Shown: in pieces, positions 53,701 through 60,514 of the stretch
Numbering within the stretch: position 1 is the first letter of the stretch
Layout: the number at the start of each line of letters is the position of its first letter
Assembly (NCBI GenBank): GCA_007922195.1
Contig: ML682024.1
Location: 9,558,829 to 9,622,828 of the forward strand
Length of the DNA stretch: 64,000 nt
Reading direction: 5' to 3'
From: Podocnemis expansa
Taxonomy: Eukaryota > Chordata > Testudines > Podocnemididae
Translations under genes and position numbers: made by a program
The notes under the pieces: generated by a model
Told to the model about the DNA's origin: nothing
The model's input: the letters and a program-made list of their open reading frames with translations, nothing else
The model's database searches: none

Positions 53701-56642
53701 TCCAACACTTCACCACCCTCCTAGTGAGAATGTTTTTTCCTAATATCCAACCTTCACTGCCCCAGCTGCAGCTTGAAATCATTGTTCCTTGTTCCATCCT
53801 GTTACTACTGAGAACAGCCTGGTTCCCTCCACTTTTGAACACCCATTCAAGTTGTTGAAGGTTGCTATCAAATCCCCCCCCCCCCAGTCTTCTCTTCTGC
53901 AGGTTAAACAAGTCCAGTTCCTTCCGTCTCTTTTCGTAAGCCTTGCGCTCTAGCCCCTTGATCATTTTTGTTGATCTCCACTGGACTCCTAATTTGTCCA
54001 CATCTTTCTGTTGTGCAGAGCCGAAAACTGGACACAGAATTCCAGATGTGACCTTACCAGTTCTGAATAGAGAGGAATAATCACATCCCTCAATCTGGTA
54101 GCAACACTCCTACGGATGCAGCCTAATATGCTATTGGCCTTTTCGGCAACAAAAGCACACTGTTGACTCATATCCAGCTTCCCATACACCATTACTCCCA
54201 GGTCCTTTTCTCCAGTGCTGCTACTTAGTTGATCGGTCCTCAGTCTGTAGCAGTACATGGGATTTTTCCATTCTAAGTGAACACCTTTCTACTTGTCCTT
54301 GTTGACTCTCATGAGATTTCATTCGGCCCAATGTTCCAATTTGTCTAGGTCTCCCTGAATCCCATCCCTGCCCTCCAGCATGCTCACCGTTCCCCCCAGC
54401 TTGGTGTAATCTGAGAATTTACTGAGCACACAATCTATCTCATCATCCAGATCATTAATGAAGATGTTGAACAGAACCATCCCCAGGGGCATTCCACTAG
54501 TCACTGGTTGCCAACTAGACATTAAGCCACTGATCCCTATCCACTGAGCTTGATGGTCTAGCCAGCTTTCTATCCACCTTATGGTCCATTCATCCAAACC
54601 ATACTACTTTTGCTTCCTGACAGAATGCTGTGGGAAACCATATCAAAAGATTTGCTGAAATCAAGGTATATCACAGTGACGGCTCTTCCTGCGTCCACAT
54701 ATCCAGTAATCTCATCATAGACGGAAGCACAGTTGGTCAAGCAAGATTTACCTTTGGGGAATCCATGCTGACTGTTCCTGATCACTCTTTTTCCCCCATA
54801 AATGTTTCAGAATTGAACTGTTATCCCTTAACACTTATTAATAAACTATATGAAGGAATTTTCTCTACCAATGTCTTCACGAAGCTGGATAATCCTTGAG
54901 TTTATAAACTAGGAAGCATCCAGTAAAAAGATAAAATGGAAAATTGTCTTCCGAACCAAGTGTGATGCTTTGAGGTTTTTTTGTCATGGCATTTGGGGAT
55001 GTAAAATGACCCAGCAATCTTCCAGCATTTCAGAAAAAAACATCTTTAGGGCTATGCTGGATCAATTGGTCATCATTTACCTGAAGAACGTTCTTATTTT
55101 CTCTGAAAGTTAGAACCTCCACAATCATCATATGTCTTGGAGAGACTCAGTGAAAACAAGTTCAGTAAGAGCACTTGAATTCTTGAGATATATCCTATCA
55201 TGTGAAGAACTCATCAGATATAAGGTGGCACAGTGTCTAACTGGGCCACACCAAAGGACATACGCAAACTGCAGTAGCTTCTATAGGTAATTTATTAAAG
55301 GATTCTCTAGTTTGGTTGCACCCATTACAGAATTTCTGCAATTGTTTGCCTGTTCCATGGAGGTGCAGTCAGTCTTTGATTGACTGAAAGCAGAATTCCC
55401 CTTGTACCTATCCAGCTTCATTCAGATCCTACCAAACCGTTTGTGATTGGGACCTATGCTTCAAACTTTGCAATAGGTGTAGTACTACCTAAACGTGGGT
55501 CCCCGTAACCAACTCCACCTCTGGACTTTTTATTCTCAGAAGCTAATACCAGTGGTGGAAAATTGATATTTGGGATGAAGAACTACTAGTTTTCAAGGCA
55601 GCTTTCAGTGACTGACAATGACTTCTAGGAAGAGCCTGATTCCTAGTCCAAGCCCTAATGACCATAAAGTTCAGAATACCTATTGACTGCTAGATGCCTT
55701 TGGTTCCTCTTCTTCAAGAGAATATCTGGTCCACTGAATTGTCAGCTCCTGCTGAGTAAGGGAAAAGTCCAATACCCATTTGACTGGAAAAGCTATGTCC
55801 ACAGAAATGGTCTTGAGAACCAAGAAAGATTACCCATGACCTTGATGTATGTTGACAGTTTTACTTGAAATACACCTGAAAACTGAGCACTAAGCCCCAA
55901 AGAGAAACCCCAAAGCAAATAGGGATATTGTAAGAAAGCAGAGCCTGAAGCAAAACAAGATTCTCGGTAACCTAACAAGCTTAGCTGGCTTGTAGAAGTC
56001 TGCCTAACTGGCAACACTGCATGACTGATTGGAAGAGTCGGCTGATAAGGTCTTAAACCCAGCAGCAGCAGCAGTTCAGCAACTTCTCAAAGAATTCACT
56101 GCAATAGCCGTTCCACCTGTTTGTTTCCAGACTTGTTCCAGTCTTGCCCCTGCCTTCCAGTTCTGACCAAGGGCTCTGATTCCTGTCTTCTGCCTCCTGC
56201 TATGATTCTGGCCTTGAACTCCAGTTTGATCTAGTTATTGCTGCCCACTCCAGCCATTAGGCATGACCATCTACATCCCAGTCACTGACAGAGTTGGTCT
56301 CATTACAACCAGCTGGACACCATATGGAGGTATGCTAGGCTATGCTGTAATAAATGGGTCTTTAATCCATCCAGAGGGTCAAGTGACATCATACTTTGGT
56401 GGCTAATCCAAGCTTCTGTTTTTGCCATAGTGTCCGCACTGTGGTTTCTACCACACTAACTCAAGACACATGAATTTGATTCCTGGGTTCCAGGGTATTT
56501 TCTTCTACCACAAAGGAAGAGAGAGAGAGAGAGAGAGTCATCCAAATGAAGGCTTTTTTCTTTAAGAGCAGTGAAATGAATAGATCATCAGTTCTTAGTT
56601 TCAGGACCAATAATAACTTACTCATTTGCTCCTGGTGATCAC
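29247..56642 (-). CDS. Butyrophilin-like gene with heptad microexon array and B30.2 domain (3' part)
   Basis: Visible exons in transcript order are two 21-nt exons (56,622; 49,650), ten array exons (43,807 down to 38,879), a 27-nt exon and the B30.2 exon. All internal boundaries are phase 1, so any exon can be skipped without losing frame. Butyrophilins have IgV and IgC domains, one membrane segment, a short juxtamembrane stalk encoded by 21-nt and 27-nt exons, then B30.2 in the cytoplasm; avian BG proteins have many 21-nt heptad exons but no B30.2. This gene combines both. No signal peptide, Ig or clear membrane exon is seen in 56.6-64 kb, so the 5' part is outside the window or lost. Introns hold DIRS, hAT, CR1, gypsy and SINE insertions. 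Whether it is expressed cannot be told from sequence. Confidence 0.75.
29880..31697. other. Intron between the 27-nt and B30.2 exons
   Basis: No further exon seen. An LTR-like stretch may lie at about 30,860-31,560 (a distant resemblance to 44,800-45,600), but I cannot define its ends. Confidence 0.35.
31698..31724 (-). CDS. 27-nt exon preceding B30.2
   Basis: Flanked by an AG acceptor (tttcatttcag) and a GT donor (gtaaca). In phase 1 it encodes EWSRARNTA and joins to DDITF of the next exon. Butyrophilin genes carry a 27-nt exon at exactly this place, often with an E-W-R-R-A-like peptide, which supports both exons. Confidence 0.85.
31725..32540. other. Intron DNA, unassigned
   Basis: Frames at 32,069-32,366 (minus) show no Ig or membrane motif. 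No microexon pattern is seen. Confidence 0.4.
32543..32830. mobile_element. MITE of the 'ggctatgtctacac' group, copy 1
   Basis: Starts 'ggctatgtctatattg'. It shares ordered blocks with 57,855-58,131: 'ttggaagtcctgg'-like, 'ggagacataggggaaagc', 'cagtggcttaggaagt' and 'aaatgttggttgactgc'. It ends near 'tagactagggct'. Confidence 0.65.
33096..33116 (-). pseudogene. Dead heptad microexon (array copy 0)
   Basis: It would encode GETRKEL. The acceptor dinucleotide is AT in place of AG and the donor is AA in place of GT. A second 'gaggaattag' follows at once, so a second heptad end is fused to it. Its distance to the next copy is 141 bp once the DIRS insert is removed. It marks the 3' limit of the array. 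Confidence 0.7.
33146..33480 (-). repeat. DIRS 3' terminal module
   Basis: 'gtgggttactcaccagtaac' at 33,153 is answered by the inverse 'gttactggtgagtaacccac' at about 33,412. After that 'cttcttcgagcgctgctcgg' begins a further terminus. TATA-like 'ctatatataca' at about 33,298. The same plan occurs at 43,938-44,280. Confidence 0.75.
36300..36353. repeat. (TTTA)n followed by (GGTT)n
   Basis: About five TTTA units then four GGTT units. Confidence 0.9.
37345..37615. mobile_element. Foreign, possibly LTR-like insert in DIRS gag
   Basis: Gag similarity stops at 'gtactgtaataacccttgggg' and returns after the gap. The insert shows no coding motif. The LTR suggestion is a guess from its composition and position. 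Confidence 0.35.
37616..37625. other. Assembly gap (10 N)
   Basis: Ten N. Fixed-size runs usually mark a gap of unknown length. Confidence 1.
38590..38787. repeat. DIRS 5' terminal repeat
   Basis: Inverse of 33,180-33,340. It carries 'tttcctgacaggttagggc', 'gagcagcacttgaagaag' and a TATA-like 'tatataaag' at 38,641. Confidence 0.7.
38879..38899 (-). pseudogene. Heptad microexon 1, acceptor damaged
   Basis: Encodes DETKKEL with donor gtgaat, but the acceptor reads TG in place of AG, so it is probably skipped. Skipping costs exactly one heptad. Confidence 0.75.
39024..39044 (-). CDS. Heptad microexon 2 (GEINKEL)
   Basis: Acceptor tctcag and donor gtgagt intact; phase 1 at both ends. The first residue is G because the exon starts GT in place of AT. 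Spacing to copy 1 is 145 bp. Confidence 0.8.
   Translation of the reverse strand: MKSTRN
39162..39182 (-). CDS. Heptad microexon 3 (DKTKTEL)
   Basis: Acceptor tttcag, donor gtgagt, phase 1, 138 bp from copy 2. Confidence 0.8.
   Translation of the reverse strand: MKPRLN
39302..39322 (-). CDS. Heptad microexon 4 (DETKKEL)
   Basis: Acceptor tttgcag after a good pyrimidine tract, donor gtgagt, phase 1, 140 bp from copy 3. Closest to the array consensus. Confidence 0.82.
   Translation of the reverse strand: MKPRRN
39444..39464 (-). CDS. Heptad microexon 5 (DETKKGL)
   Basis: Acceptor tttcag, donor gtgagt, phase 1, 142 bp from copy 4. A glycine replaces the usual glutamate before the leucine. 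Confidence 0.8.
   Translation of the reverse strand: MKLRRD
39588..39608 (-). CDS. Heptad microexon 6 (DNTKEEL)
   Basis: Acceptor tgtcag, donor gtgagc, phase 1, 144 bp from copy 5. Belongs to the NT subtype with copies 8 and 10. Confidence 0.8.
   Translation of the reverse strand: MIPRKN
39735..39755 (-). CDS. Heptad microexon 7 (DKTKNAL)
   Basis: Acceptor tttcag, donor gtgagt, phase 1, 147 bp from copy 6. KT subtype with copy 9. Confidence 0.8.
   Translation of the reverse strand: MKPRMH
39873..39893 (-). CDS. Heptad microexon 8 (DNTREEL)
   Basis: Acceptor tgtcag, donor gtgagc, phase 1, 138 bp from copy 7. The intron upstream of this exon holds the hAT insertion. Confidence 0.8.
   Translation of the reverse strand: MIPERN
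41038..42030 (+). pseudogene. CR1 LINE 3' part, ORF2 RT end
   Basis: Frames 41,052-41,294 and 41,307-41,951 give '[20 protein letters not shown]', FADN (the catalytic FADD has D to N), then '[19 protein letters not shown]' and '[19 protein letters not shown]'. A TGA after VLHL separates them. It ends with the CR1 tail (cctatgattctatga). It is 5'-truncated, typical of LINE retrotransposition. Confidence 0.92.
42231..42598. mobile_element. Mariner/pogo-type MITE with TA duplication
   Basis: Ends 'caggtagtcctcacttagtg' and 'cactaagtgaggactagctg' are inverted repeats, flanked by TA at 42229-42230 and 42599-42600. The internal 'ggtcactaaacgagg' motifs repeat in inverted form. No transposase. A TA duplication and a CAGGTAGTCC start fit the Tc1/mariner-pogo group. 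Confidence 0.85.
42973..43190. mobile_element. Fold-back SINE (head-to-head bodies)
   Basis: The forward body starts 'agtcctgtggcacttaaag' at about 42,974. 43032-43057 is the exact reverse complement of 43160-43185 (26/26). The second arm ends directly at the transposase remnant. Confidence 0.75.
43191..43397 (+). pseudogene. hAT transposase C-terminal fragment
   Basis: The frame reads '[18 protein letters not shown]', then '[14 protein letters not shown]' and a stop after MKNAAS. This is the dimerisation end of hAT (Charlie-like) transposases, with the usual CEQ.FS.MN..K and RLTDEHL motifs. All upstream catalytic parts are missing, so the element cannot move by itself. Confidence 0.85.
43669..43689 (-). 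CDS. Heptad microexon 9 (DKTKKEL)
   Basis: Acceptor tttcag, donor gtgagt, phase 1. KT subtype like copy 7. It is 148 bp from copy 8 after removing the hAT and one target-site copy. Confidence 0.8.
   Translation of the reverse strand: MKPRRN
43807..43827 (-). CDS. Heptad microexon 10 (DNTKEVL)
   Basis: Acceptor tgtcag, donor gtaagc, phase 1, 138 bp from copy 9. NT subtype. The array's 5' side is cut about 110 bp further on by another DIRS end at 43,938, so more copies may have existed. Confidence 0.8.
   Translation of the reverse strand: MIPRRY
43938..44640 (-). mobile_element. DIRS 3' end with recombinase C-terminus, truncated
   Basis: The terminal module (43,938-44,280) has the same forward-inverse-forward plan as 33,146-33,480. 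Behind it is a recombinase fragment. The element breaks off near 44,640; the gag and RT parts are absent. Confidence 0.8.
44310..44516 (-). pseudogene. DIRS tyrosine recombinase C-terminal fragment
   Basis: Reads '[18 protein letters not shown]', then '[19 protein letters not shown]'. The HSTR block with the catalytic His and Arg is intact, and the last motif ends H-Y, where Tyr is the likely nucleophile. The N-terminal domain is missing, so it cannot act by itself. Confidence 0.85.
44641..46944. other. Intron DNA, mostly unassigned
   Basis: AT-rich. A distant LTR-like resemblance to 30.9-31.5 kb is possible around 44.8-45.7 kb. The 155-codon minus frame at 45,682 has no domain. No microexon pattern is seen. 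Confidence 0.35.
46945..47030 (-). repeat. tRNA-like repeat fragment
   Basis: On the minus strand 'gtgattagggcattcaggtg' resembles an A-box region, and 'gattaaatcc' 35 bp later resembles a B-box (GGTTCAAATCC). Probably a decayed tRNA-derived repeat and not a tRNA gene, because the acceptor stem is not evident. Confidence 0.35.
47199..47525. mobile_element. Short hAT element, TSD gctctaaa
   Basis: The exact 8-bp duplication gctctaaa is at 47191-47198 and 47526-47533. The ends 'tagtggtttccaaac' and 'gttgggagccatg' are degraded forms of the cagtggttcccaa family at 3,153. Confidence 0.75.
47534..48551. other. Intron DNA, AT-rich, unassigned
   Basis: Contains the second assembly gap. No exon or repeat is recognised. 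Confidence 0.4.
48015..48024. other. Assembly gap (10 N)
   Basis: Ten N. Confidence 1.
48552..49463. mobile_element. Long TTCGAA element with GC-rich core
   Basis: Starts 'ggctatgtcaacac' and ends 'tgtgtatatagcc'. The outer arms have 'tttcgaaatga' and 'tttcaaaataa' blocks. The centre (48,780-49,300) is GC-rich and loosely tandem ('cttggccagcgatgggg', 'ctcggccaatggagg', about 65-bp steps). Long frames there carry no domain. Confidence 0.7.
49650..49670 (-). CDS. Isolated heptad microexon (x-RHQERI)
   Basis: Acceptor ttttttcag and donor gtaagc are both strong. The first residue is made with the last base of the previous exon: R if it follows the 56,622 exon. The HQE core is shared with that exon and differs from the DxTKxEL array type. 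Confidence 0.75.
49671..50932. other. Intron DNA, unassigned
   Basis: No exon, RNA gene or repeat recognised. Confidence 0.4.
50933..51133 (-). mobile_element. Fold-back SINE with 12-bp target duplication
   Basis: 'caaagagtcctgtggcact' and 'taaagacta' on the left are answered by 'tagtctttaagtgccacagg' and 'actccttgcttg' on the right. Head 'tagccgtgttagtcc' on the minus strand at the right end. tcatttgaactg flanks the whole unit (50921-50932 and 51134-51145). Confidence 0.85.
51134..52645. other. Intron DNA, unassigned
   Basis: Short frames only, with no domain. Confidence 0.4.
52660..53035 (-). mobile_element. Fold-back SINE, whole-length hairpin plus extra partial body
   Basis: A forward body (52,661-52,784) and a reverse body (52,804-52,940) meet at a perfect 10-bp stem (gtaagtcata/tatgacttac) with a 19-bp loop. 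A further partial body in the reverse orientation follows (52,940-53,000), then the head. The 14-bp duplication taccaca(a/g)agaaaa at 52646-52659 and 53036-53049 (13/14) surrounds the whole. Confidence 0.8.
53050..53540. other. Unassigned DNA
   Basis: A 109-codon plus frame at 53,013 begins in the SINE and has no domain. Confidence 0.4.
53541..54800 (-). pseudogene. CR1 LINE 3' part, RT region
   Basis: Starts with the inverse CR1 tail 'catagaatca'. The frames, in minus order, give '[18 protein letters not shown]', '[19 protein letters not shown]', a damaged catalytic motif (FSDYTKLGG where FADDTKLGG is usual), '[13 protein letters not shown]' and '[17 protein letters not shown]'. It is broken by several frame shifts. 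It is 5'-truncated next to the gypsy remnant. Confidence 0.9.
54810..55900 (+). pseudogene. Ty3/gypsy polymerase remnant (RT to RNase H)
   Basis: Successive frames give '[23 protein letters not shown]' in pieces, 'DPAIFQHF', then '[20 protein letters not shown]', where the catalytic YLDD reads YLKN. RNase H-like phrases follow: '[20 protein letters not shown]' and '[12 protein letters not shown]'. The motif order and spacing match vertebrate gypsy elements. Many stops show it is old. It is cut on the left by the CR1. Confidence 0.8.
56040..56330 (+). repeat. Probable gypsy LTR or 3' region
   Basis: C/T-rich text of the type 'cctgccttccagttctgac', 'cttctgcctcctgctatg' and 'ctggccttgaactccag' resembles gypsy 3' ends in sauropsids and follows the pol remnant. 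Ends not defined. Confidence 0.4.
56331..56621. other. Intron side of the 56,622 exon
   Basis: Contains an (AG)n run at about 56,518-56,537. No other feature seen. Confidence 0.4.
56622..56642 (-). CDS. Isolated heptad microexon (GDHQEQM)
   Basis: Acceptor cttttag and donor gtaagt are strong; phase 1 on both sides. It encodes GDHQEQM if the preceding exon ends in G. It is the most 5' exon I can support. In butyrophilins such an exon directly follows the membrane exon. Confidence 0.72.
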   Translation of the reverse strand: MITRSK

Positions 56643-57143
56643 CTAAAAGATAAGAACAAACTTTAGAATCAAAACAGCCATGTTTCAAAATTCATCTGAA
56701 AGTGACTATCGGTAACCTCTATTCTGTGGAGCATGCATATAGTTAGCAAGAAGTTAAAAAGATGCTGTGAGAACCTCAAAGGACGAATTTAACTTAACAT
56801 AACTTGCCCTGAAGCACTATGAAATCCAATAGTAAGGTAAGTGGTTGGGACATGACACAGGACAAAGTACACCAATCATCTGACCTGAGCTGAGTCAGAA
56901 GGCGAGAGATAGAATGAATACCTTAGTGGAAAGAAAGCGTGTGAAAACAGACTACATCTGGATTTTCATACTTTATTCATTTTGTTATATTTTCTCTTGG
57001 ATAAGAAAGGAGAGGACTAAAACAGAGATAAAGAAGAGAGAACAAGGCACACAGATGAAAAAATTAAAGGGGAAAAATGAAGAAAATATTAAAATGTGAG
57101 AAAAAAGTATTCAACCAAGATATGTCAAGGAACTCAAATATGT
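56643..57143. other. Upstream of the first visible exon; no Ig or membrane exon found
   Basis: Expected location of the transmembrane exon on the minus strand, but none is recognised. The plus-strand frame 56,914-57,099 has a hydrophobic run and then lysines but is on the wrong strand. Confidence 0.4.
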
Positions 57144-57310
57144 AATTAAACAAGGAGTCCTGTGGCACTTTTAAAGACTAATATATGTATTTATCAAATG
57201 AGCTTTCATGGGTAGAATCCCACTTCAGATGCTTGAAATGGAAAATTTACAGTACGGAAGGGAAAAATGAATATAATGAAATGTAAATCACAAGATTAGT
57301 TCAGATTATT
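57144..57310 (+). mobile_element. SINE, forward body
   Basis: 'caaggagtcctgtggcac', 'aaagactaata', 'aatcccacttcagatgc', then a tail with 'atgtaaatcac'. No inverted body in this copy. Confidence 0.65.
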
Positions 57311-57319
57311 TCAGCAAAT

Positions 57320-57795
57320 CACAAGTTGTTTTGATTCCAACAGTGTCTGAATCAGAGGAAATCCTGGCAATTGCAAGCTGGTAAACCTACTTTCAGTACC
57401 AAACAGACTATCTGAAACTATAGTAAATAAAATAAACATGAAACACCTAGCTTAATATGATTTCTTGGGGAAGAGTCAACAAGCCTTTTGTAATTAGAAA
57501 TTATGCTTCACCAATCCCAAGGAACTCTCTGAGGGAACAAATACATGTAAAAGAGTGATCCAATGGATGTAATGTACATGGATTTCCTGAAAACCTTTGA
57601 CAAGGTCCCTGGCTAAAGGCTCTCAAAGTAAGCCATTATGGAATAAGAGGGGTGCTCCTTTCATGGATCAGGAAATAGTTTAAAGACAGAAAACAAGGAA
57701 TGTTTAAAATGGTCATTTTTCAGGAGAGAGATAAATAAGTAAAAAATCAAGTCCCTCAGAGATCTGCACTGGGGCCAACATTGTTCAACATATTC
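57320..57795 (+). pseudogene. Old CR1-type RT fragment
   Basis: Decayed phrases match CR1 RT: 'ctgaaactatagtaaataaa', 'atgtacatggatttcctgaaa' (the YLDF.KAFD position), 'gtccctcagagatctgcact' (VPQ.SALGP) and 'ttgttcaacatattcac' (LFNIF). Stops in all frames. It breaks off at 57,795. Confidence 0.75.
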
Positions 57796-57854
57796 ACAGC
57801 ACAGGCGCCAGAGAACAGAGCTGCAAGCAGGGAGGAAGCAACTGCCTCATCTTT

Positions 57855-58131
57855 AGGTTATCTACACTGACGTCATCCCGACGTTCCGGGAGCACTTAGC
57901 AGTGAGTCTGAACTCGCCACTAAGCTTCCAGAAGTTGGCATTGGAAGTCCTGGATCCCAGGAGATGTAGGGGAAAGCCGATCACTAGGGATTTGTGGTCG
58001 GCTTTCCCCAGTGTGTCCCCAGTGGCTTAAGAAGTCACTGGCATTTACGCACGGCATTTTATATGCCATTGCATAAATGCTGGTTGACTGCCACCAAGAA
58101 AAGCCCTACATGTAGACCAGGGCTTAGGGGC
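57855..58131. mobile_element. MITE of the 'ggctatgtctacac' group, copy 2
   Basis: Pairs with 32,543-32,830 in ordered blocks ('ggaagtcctggatcccaggag', 'gtaggggaaagccgatcac', 'ataaatgctggttgactgcc'). It starts 'ggttatctacactg' and ends near 'tgtagaccagggc'. Confidence 0.65.
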
Positions 58132-58757
58132 AGTGAGTGGGCGAATTTTGTGGAGTTGTGTGTTTTTGTTTGGTTTGGTTTGGGTTGGGTTTTCCCCCCC
58201 TTCAGTTTGCAGGAACTGTTACTGGGTGGTATACTGAGAACAGCTGAGCCTGATTGAGTGGGGAGTGGTTTCCTAATTACAGGGCTTATAAAAGCAGCCA
58301 CTCAAGAATGCAGCAGAACAGTTCCAGCAGCCCAGGAGCCAGAGAACAAAAGCTGCGAAGAAGGGAATCTGAGGAGGGAGTGTGTGCTATTCTAATAGTG
58401 CTGTGGTGCTTGTTGTGGGGTTGTTTTGTTGCTTTCTTGTCTCTTACTGACAGGAAGAAGGTGGGAAGGCTATAACAGATACAGAGAGACAGTAGTGATA
58501 GTGACCGAAGCAGTGGAAGAGTCAGTGAAGACTAGGTGTGGAACTGCAGGATGTACAGGATCCTCAAAAAAAGTTTCATTTGTATGATGTGCTGCCTCAG
58601 GTCTATGTAAATGTGGAGATATGGGTGCAAATTGCTTGAGTTTAGAAAAGATTGAAGCAGGTGATGGAGCAACAGCATGAGGAGGCTAAAGGGGAAAACC
58701 CAGAGTTGCAGGTGGAAGCAGGAGTAAAGAATTCTGAGGGGAAACTGCTGGATGAGG
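58132..58757. other. Unassigned DNA
   Basis: 58,300-58,660 is purine-rich and could belong to a CR1 5' region or to the following element. No domain in any frame. Confidence 0.35.
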
Positions 58758-59445
58758 AAAGTTGTCAGTGGAAAACAGCCCCGAGGATGCTCCAGCCCTG
58801 GCAGAGCGATGGGAGCCAGACCTGCTTGCCCCGCTGCTGCCTCAGGGCTGCTCCAGCACTGGTGGGGTGGCAAGTCTGGCACCTGCCGCCCCACCGGGAC
58901 TGGCGCAGCCCCAGGGCTGCAGTGGGGTGAGCGGGTCTGGCACCAGCCACCTCACCAGGGCTGGAGCAGCCCTGATGCAGCAGTGGGGCAAGCAGGTCTG
59001 GTACCGGCCGCCCCACGGGAGCTGCAGACTGGCAGCGGGGTCAGCTGGTCTGCACTGCCCCTTGCCCACCATGCCCGGGTTCCCCAGCCCCTGCCCAGAG
59101 TCAGCAGCGGGGCGAGGCAGCCACAAGCCTGGCTTGCTGGCAAAGCAGCTGCTGCACCCCTCCCCTGCACCTCGCTCATGCATCCTAGGAGGAAGGTCAT
59201 AGACCTGTTTTGAAACAGGGGTTGTTTCGAAAAAATGCATCCTAACCACGTTGTTTCGAAATGACCCTTTGAAAACAAGGTCTATTTCGATTACCTCCCA
59301 GGTTTTCTTCTTAAACTACGGACCTTATTTCGAAATGACATGGTCCCATCATTTTGAAATAAAGGAATGTTGTTTGGACTTGCTACTCTTTATTTCGAAA
59401 CAATGGCTGTTGTTTTGAAATAAAACCCTGGTGTGGATGCAGCCA
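58758..59445. mobile_element. TTCGAA element with GC-rich tandem core
   Basis: The core repeats in steps of 61 bp: 'tctggcacc' at 58,875 and 58,936, and 'tctggtacc' at 58,997. The right part (59,200-59,445) has 'gttgtttcgaaatga' and 'tttcgaaacaatgg' and ends 'tgtggatgcagcc'. The left end is not defined. Confidence 0.65.
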
Positions 59446-59534
59446 TGGTGGAAAAGTAGTCATTGCTGATGTGCAGGTATTGAAGGGCATGTGCTGGGGG
59501 GGGGGGGCAAGGTGACGGAGTAGCACTGTATAAG

Positions 59535-60150
59535 AACAATGAGGGAGACTATAAAGAAATTAGAAGTGATACACTAGATTAGATAAGATGGAGTTTGTCT
59601 GGGCAAAAACAGCACTCAGGAAGAAAGCTACTAGATTTTCCCCAGGCATAGTGCTTGCATTATTCTATAGAGATTGCGTGACTAGGAGAGACATGTAACT
59701 TTTCAGATATAGACAGGACGACAAGTGCTAGTTGATATAACAGGGCTCAAATTTTTCTGATTGTGATAGCTGATGGATTTTTTTAGCAAATAGTTCCTGA
59801 ACCAACAAGAGGGGTTGCCATTTTATACTTGATATTCATGAGTAACAAAGACCTCAAAGAAGAACTGGTCATAGGGGAAAATGTTGGTTCAAGTGATCAT
59901 GAGCTAATTCATTTTGAGCTAAATGGAAGAATAAACAAAAATAAATCTCTGACTAGGGTCTGACTTCAGAAGGGCTACCTTTAAAATATTAAGGGAATTA
60001 GTTAGGGAAATGGACTAGTCTGAAGAACTCATGGATGTAAATATGGAGAGGCTTGGAATTATTTTAAGTCAGAGTTACAGGCACTATCTGAAGCCTTGTT
60101 GATCAGCTCCCAACCTTTCATATGCCATTCAACACAGTTTGACTCTAAAA
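59535..60150 (+). pseudogene. Old CR1 ORF2 endonuclease fragment
   Basis: 'ggttcaagtgatcatgagc' encodes the GSSDHE endonuclease motif, preceded by 'PTRGVAILYLI'. Stops in all frames. It is continued at about 60,515 after a SINE insertion. Confidence 0.75.
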
Positions 60151-60510
60151 AATGTGTTTGATTTGCTGAAATAGTCTGACCTGTACCTGTCACTAACACT
60201 CCATGGCTATGTCTACACTAGCAAAGCTTAGTCCGAACTAATTTGAACCCTGTCTACACTAAGCTTTGCCTAGTTTGAGCTAAAAATTATTTTAGTACCT
60301 ACTAGAGCAAAGCATAGTTTGAACTAGTTAGTCTGAAATAAGCTTTGAGGTGTAGACATAGCCCACTGCATTTATTTTTCCCTCCCATACTGTAAGTTTT
60401 CCATTTTCAACCCTCTGATGAAGTTGGACTTCTCCCATGAAAGCTCATGTGGTAAATAAATTTGTTAGGTTTTTTTAGAAGTGCCACAAGACTCCTTGCT
60501 CATTGCATCT
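60130..60510 (-). mobile_element. SINE, with a MITE inserted in its tail
   Basis: Reverse body at 60,372-60,510 (ctgatgaagttgg, ctcatgtggtaaataaattt, gtgccacaagactcc). Its tail is interrupted by the MITE at 60,205; the two halves rejoin when that is removed. Confidence 0.7.
60205..60363. mobile_element. 159-bp MITE, TIR ggctatgtctacact, 8-bp target duplication
   Basis: Ends 'ggctatgtctacac' and 'gtgtagacatagcc' are near-perfect inverted repeats. Flanks cactccat (60197-60204) and cactgcat (60364-60371) agree at 7 of 8. The related SINE at 5,626 has the uninterrupted site 'acactcccctgtattt', which confirms the insertion. The 8-bp duplication points to hAT. Confidence 0.88.
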
Positions 60511-60514
60511 GAAG

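Noticed and set aside
56914..57099. Hydrophobic run followed by basic residues, like a butyrophilin membrane exon
   Set aside because: It lies on the plus strand, opposite to the gene, and has no matching splice sites that I could confirm.
58752..59213. 153-codon frame rich in Pro, Ala and Gly
   Set aside because: It is the 61-bp tandem core of a TTCGAA element; the other frames are open as well.
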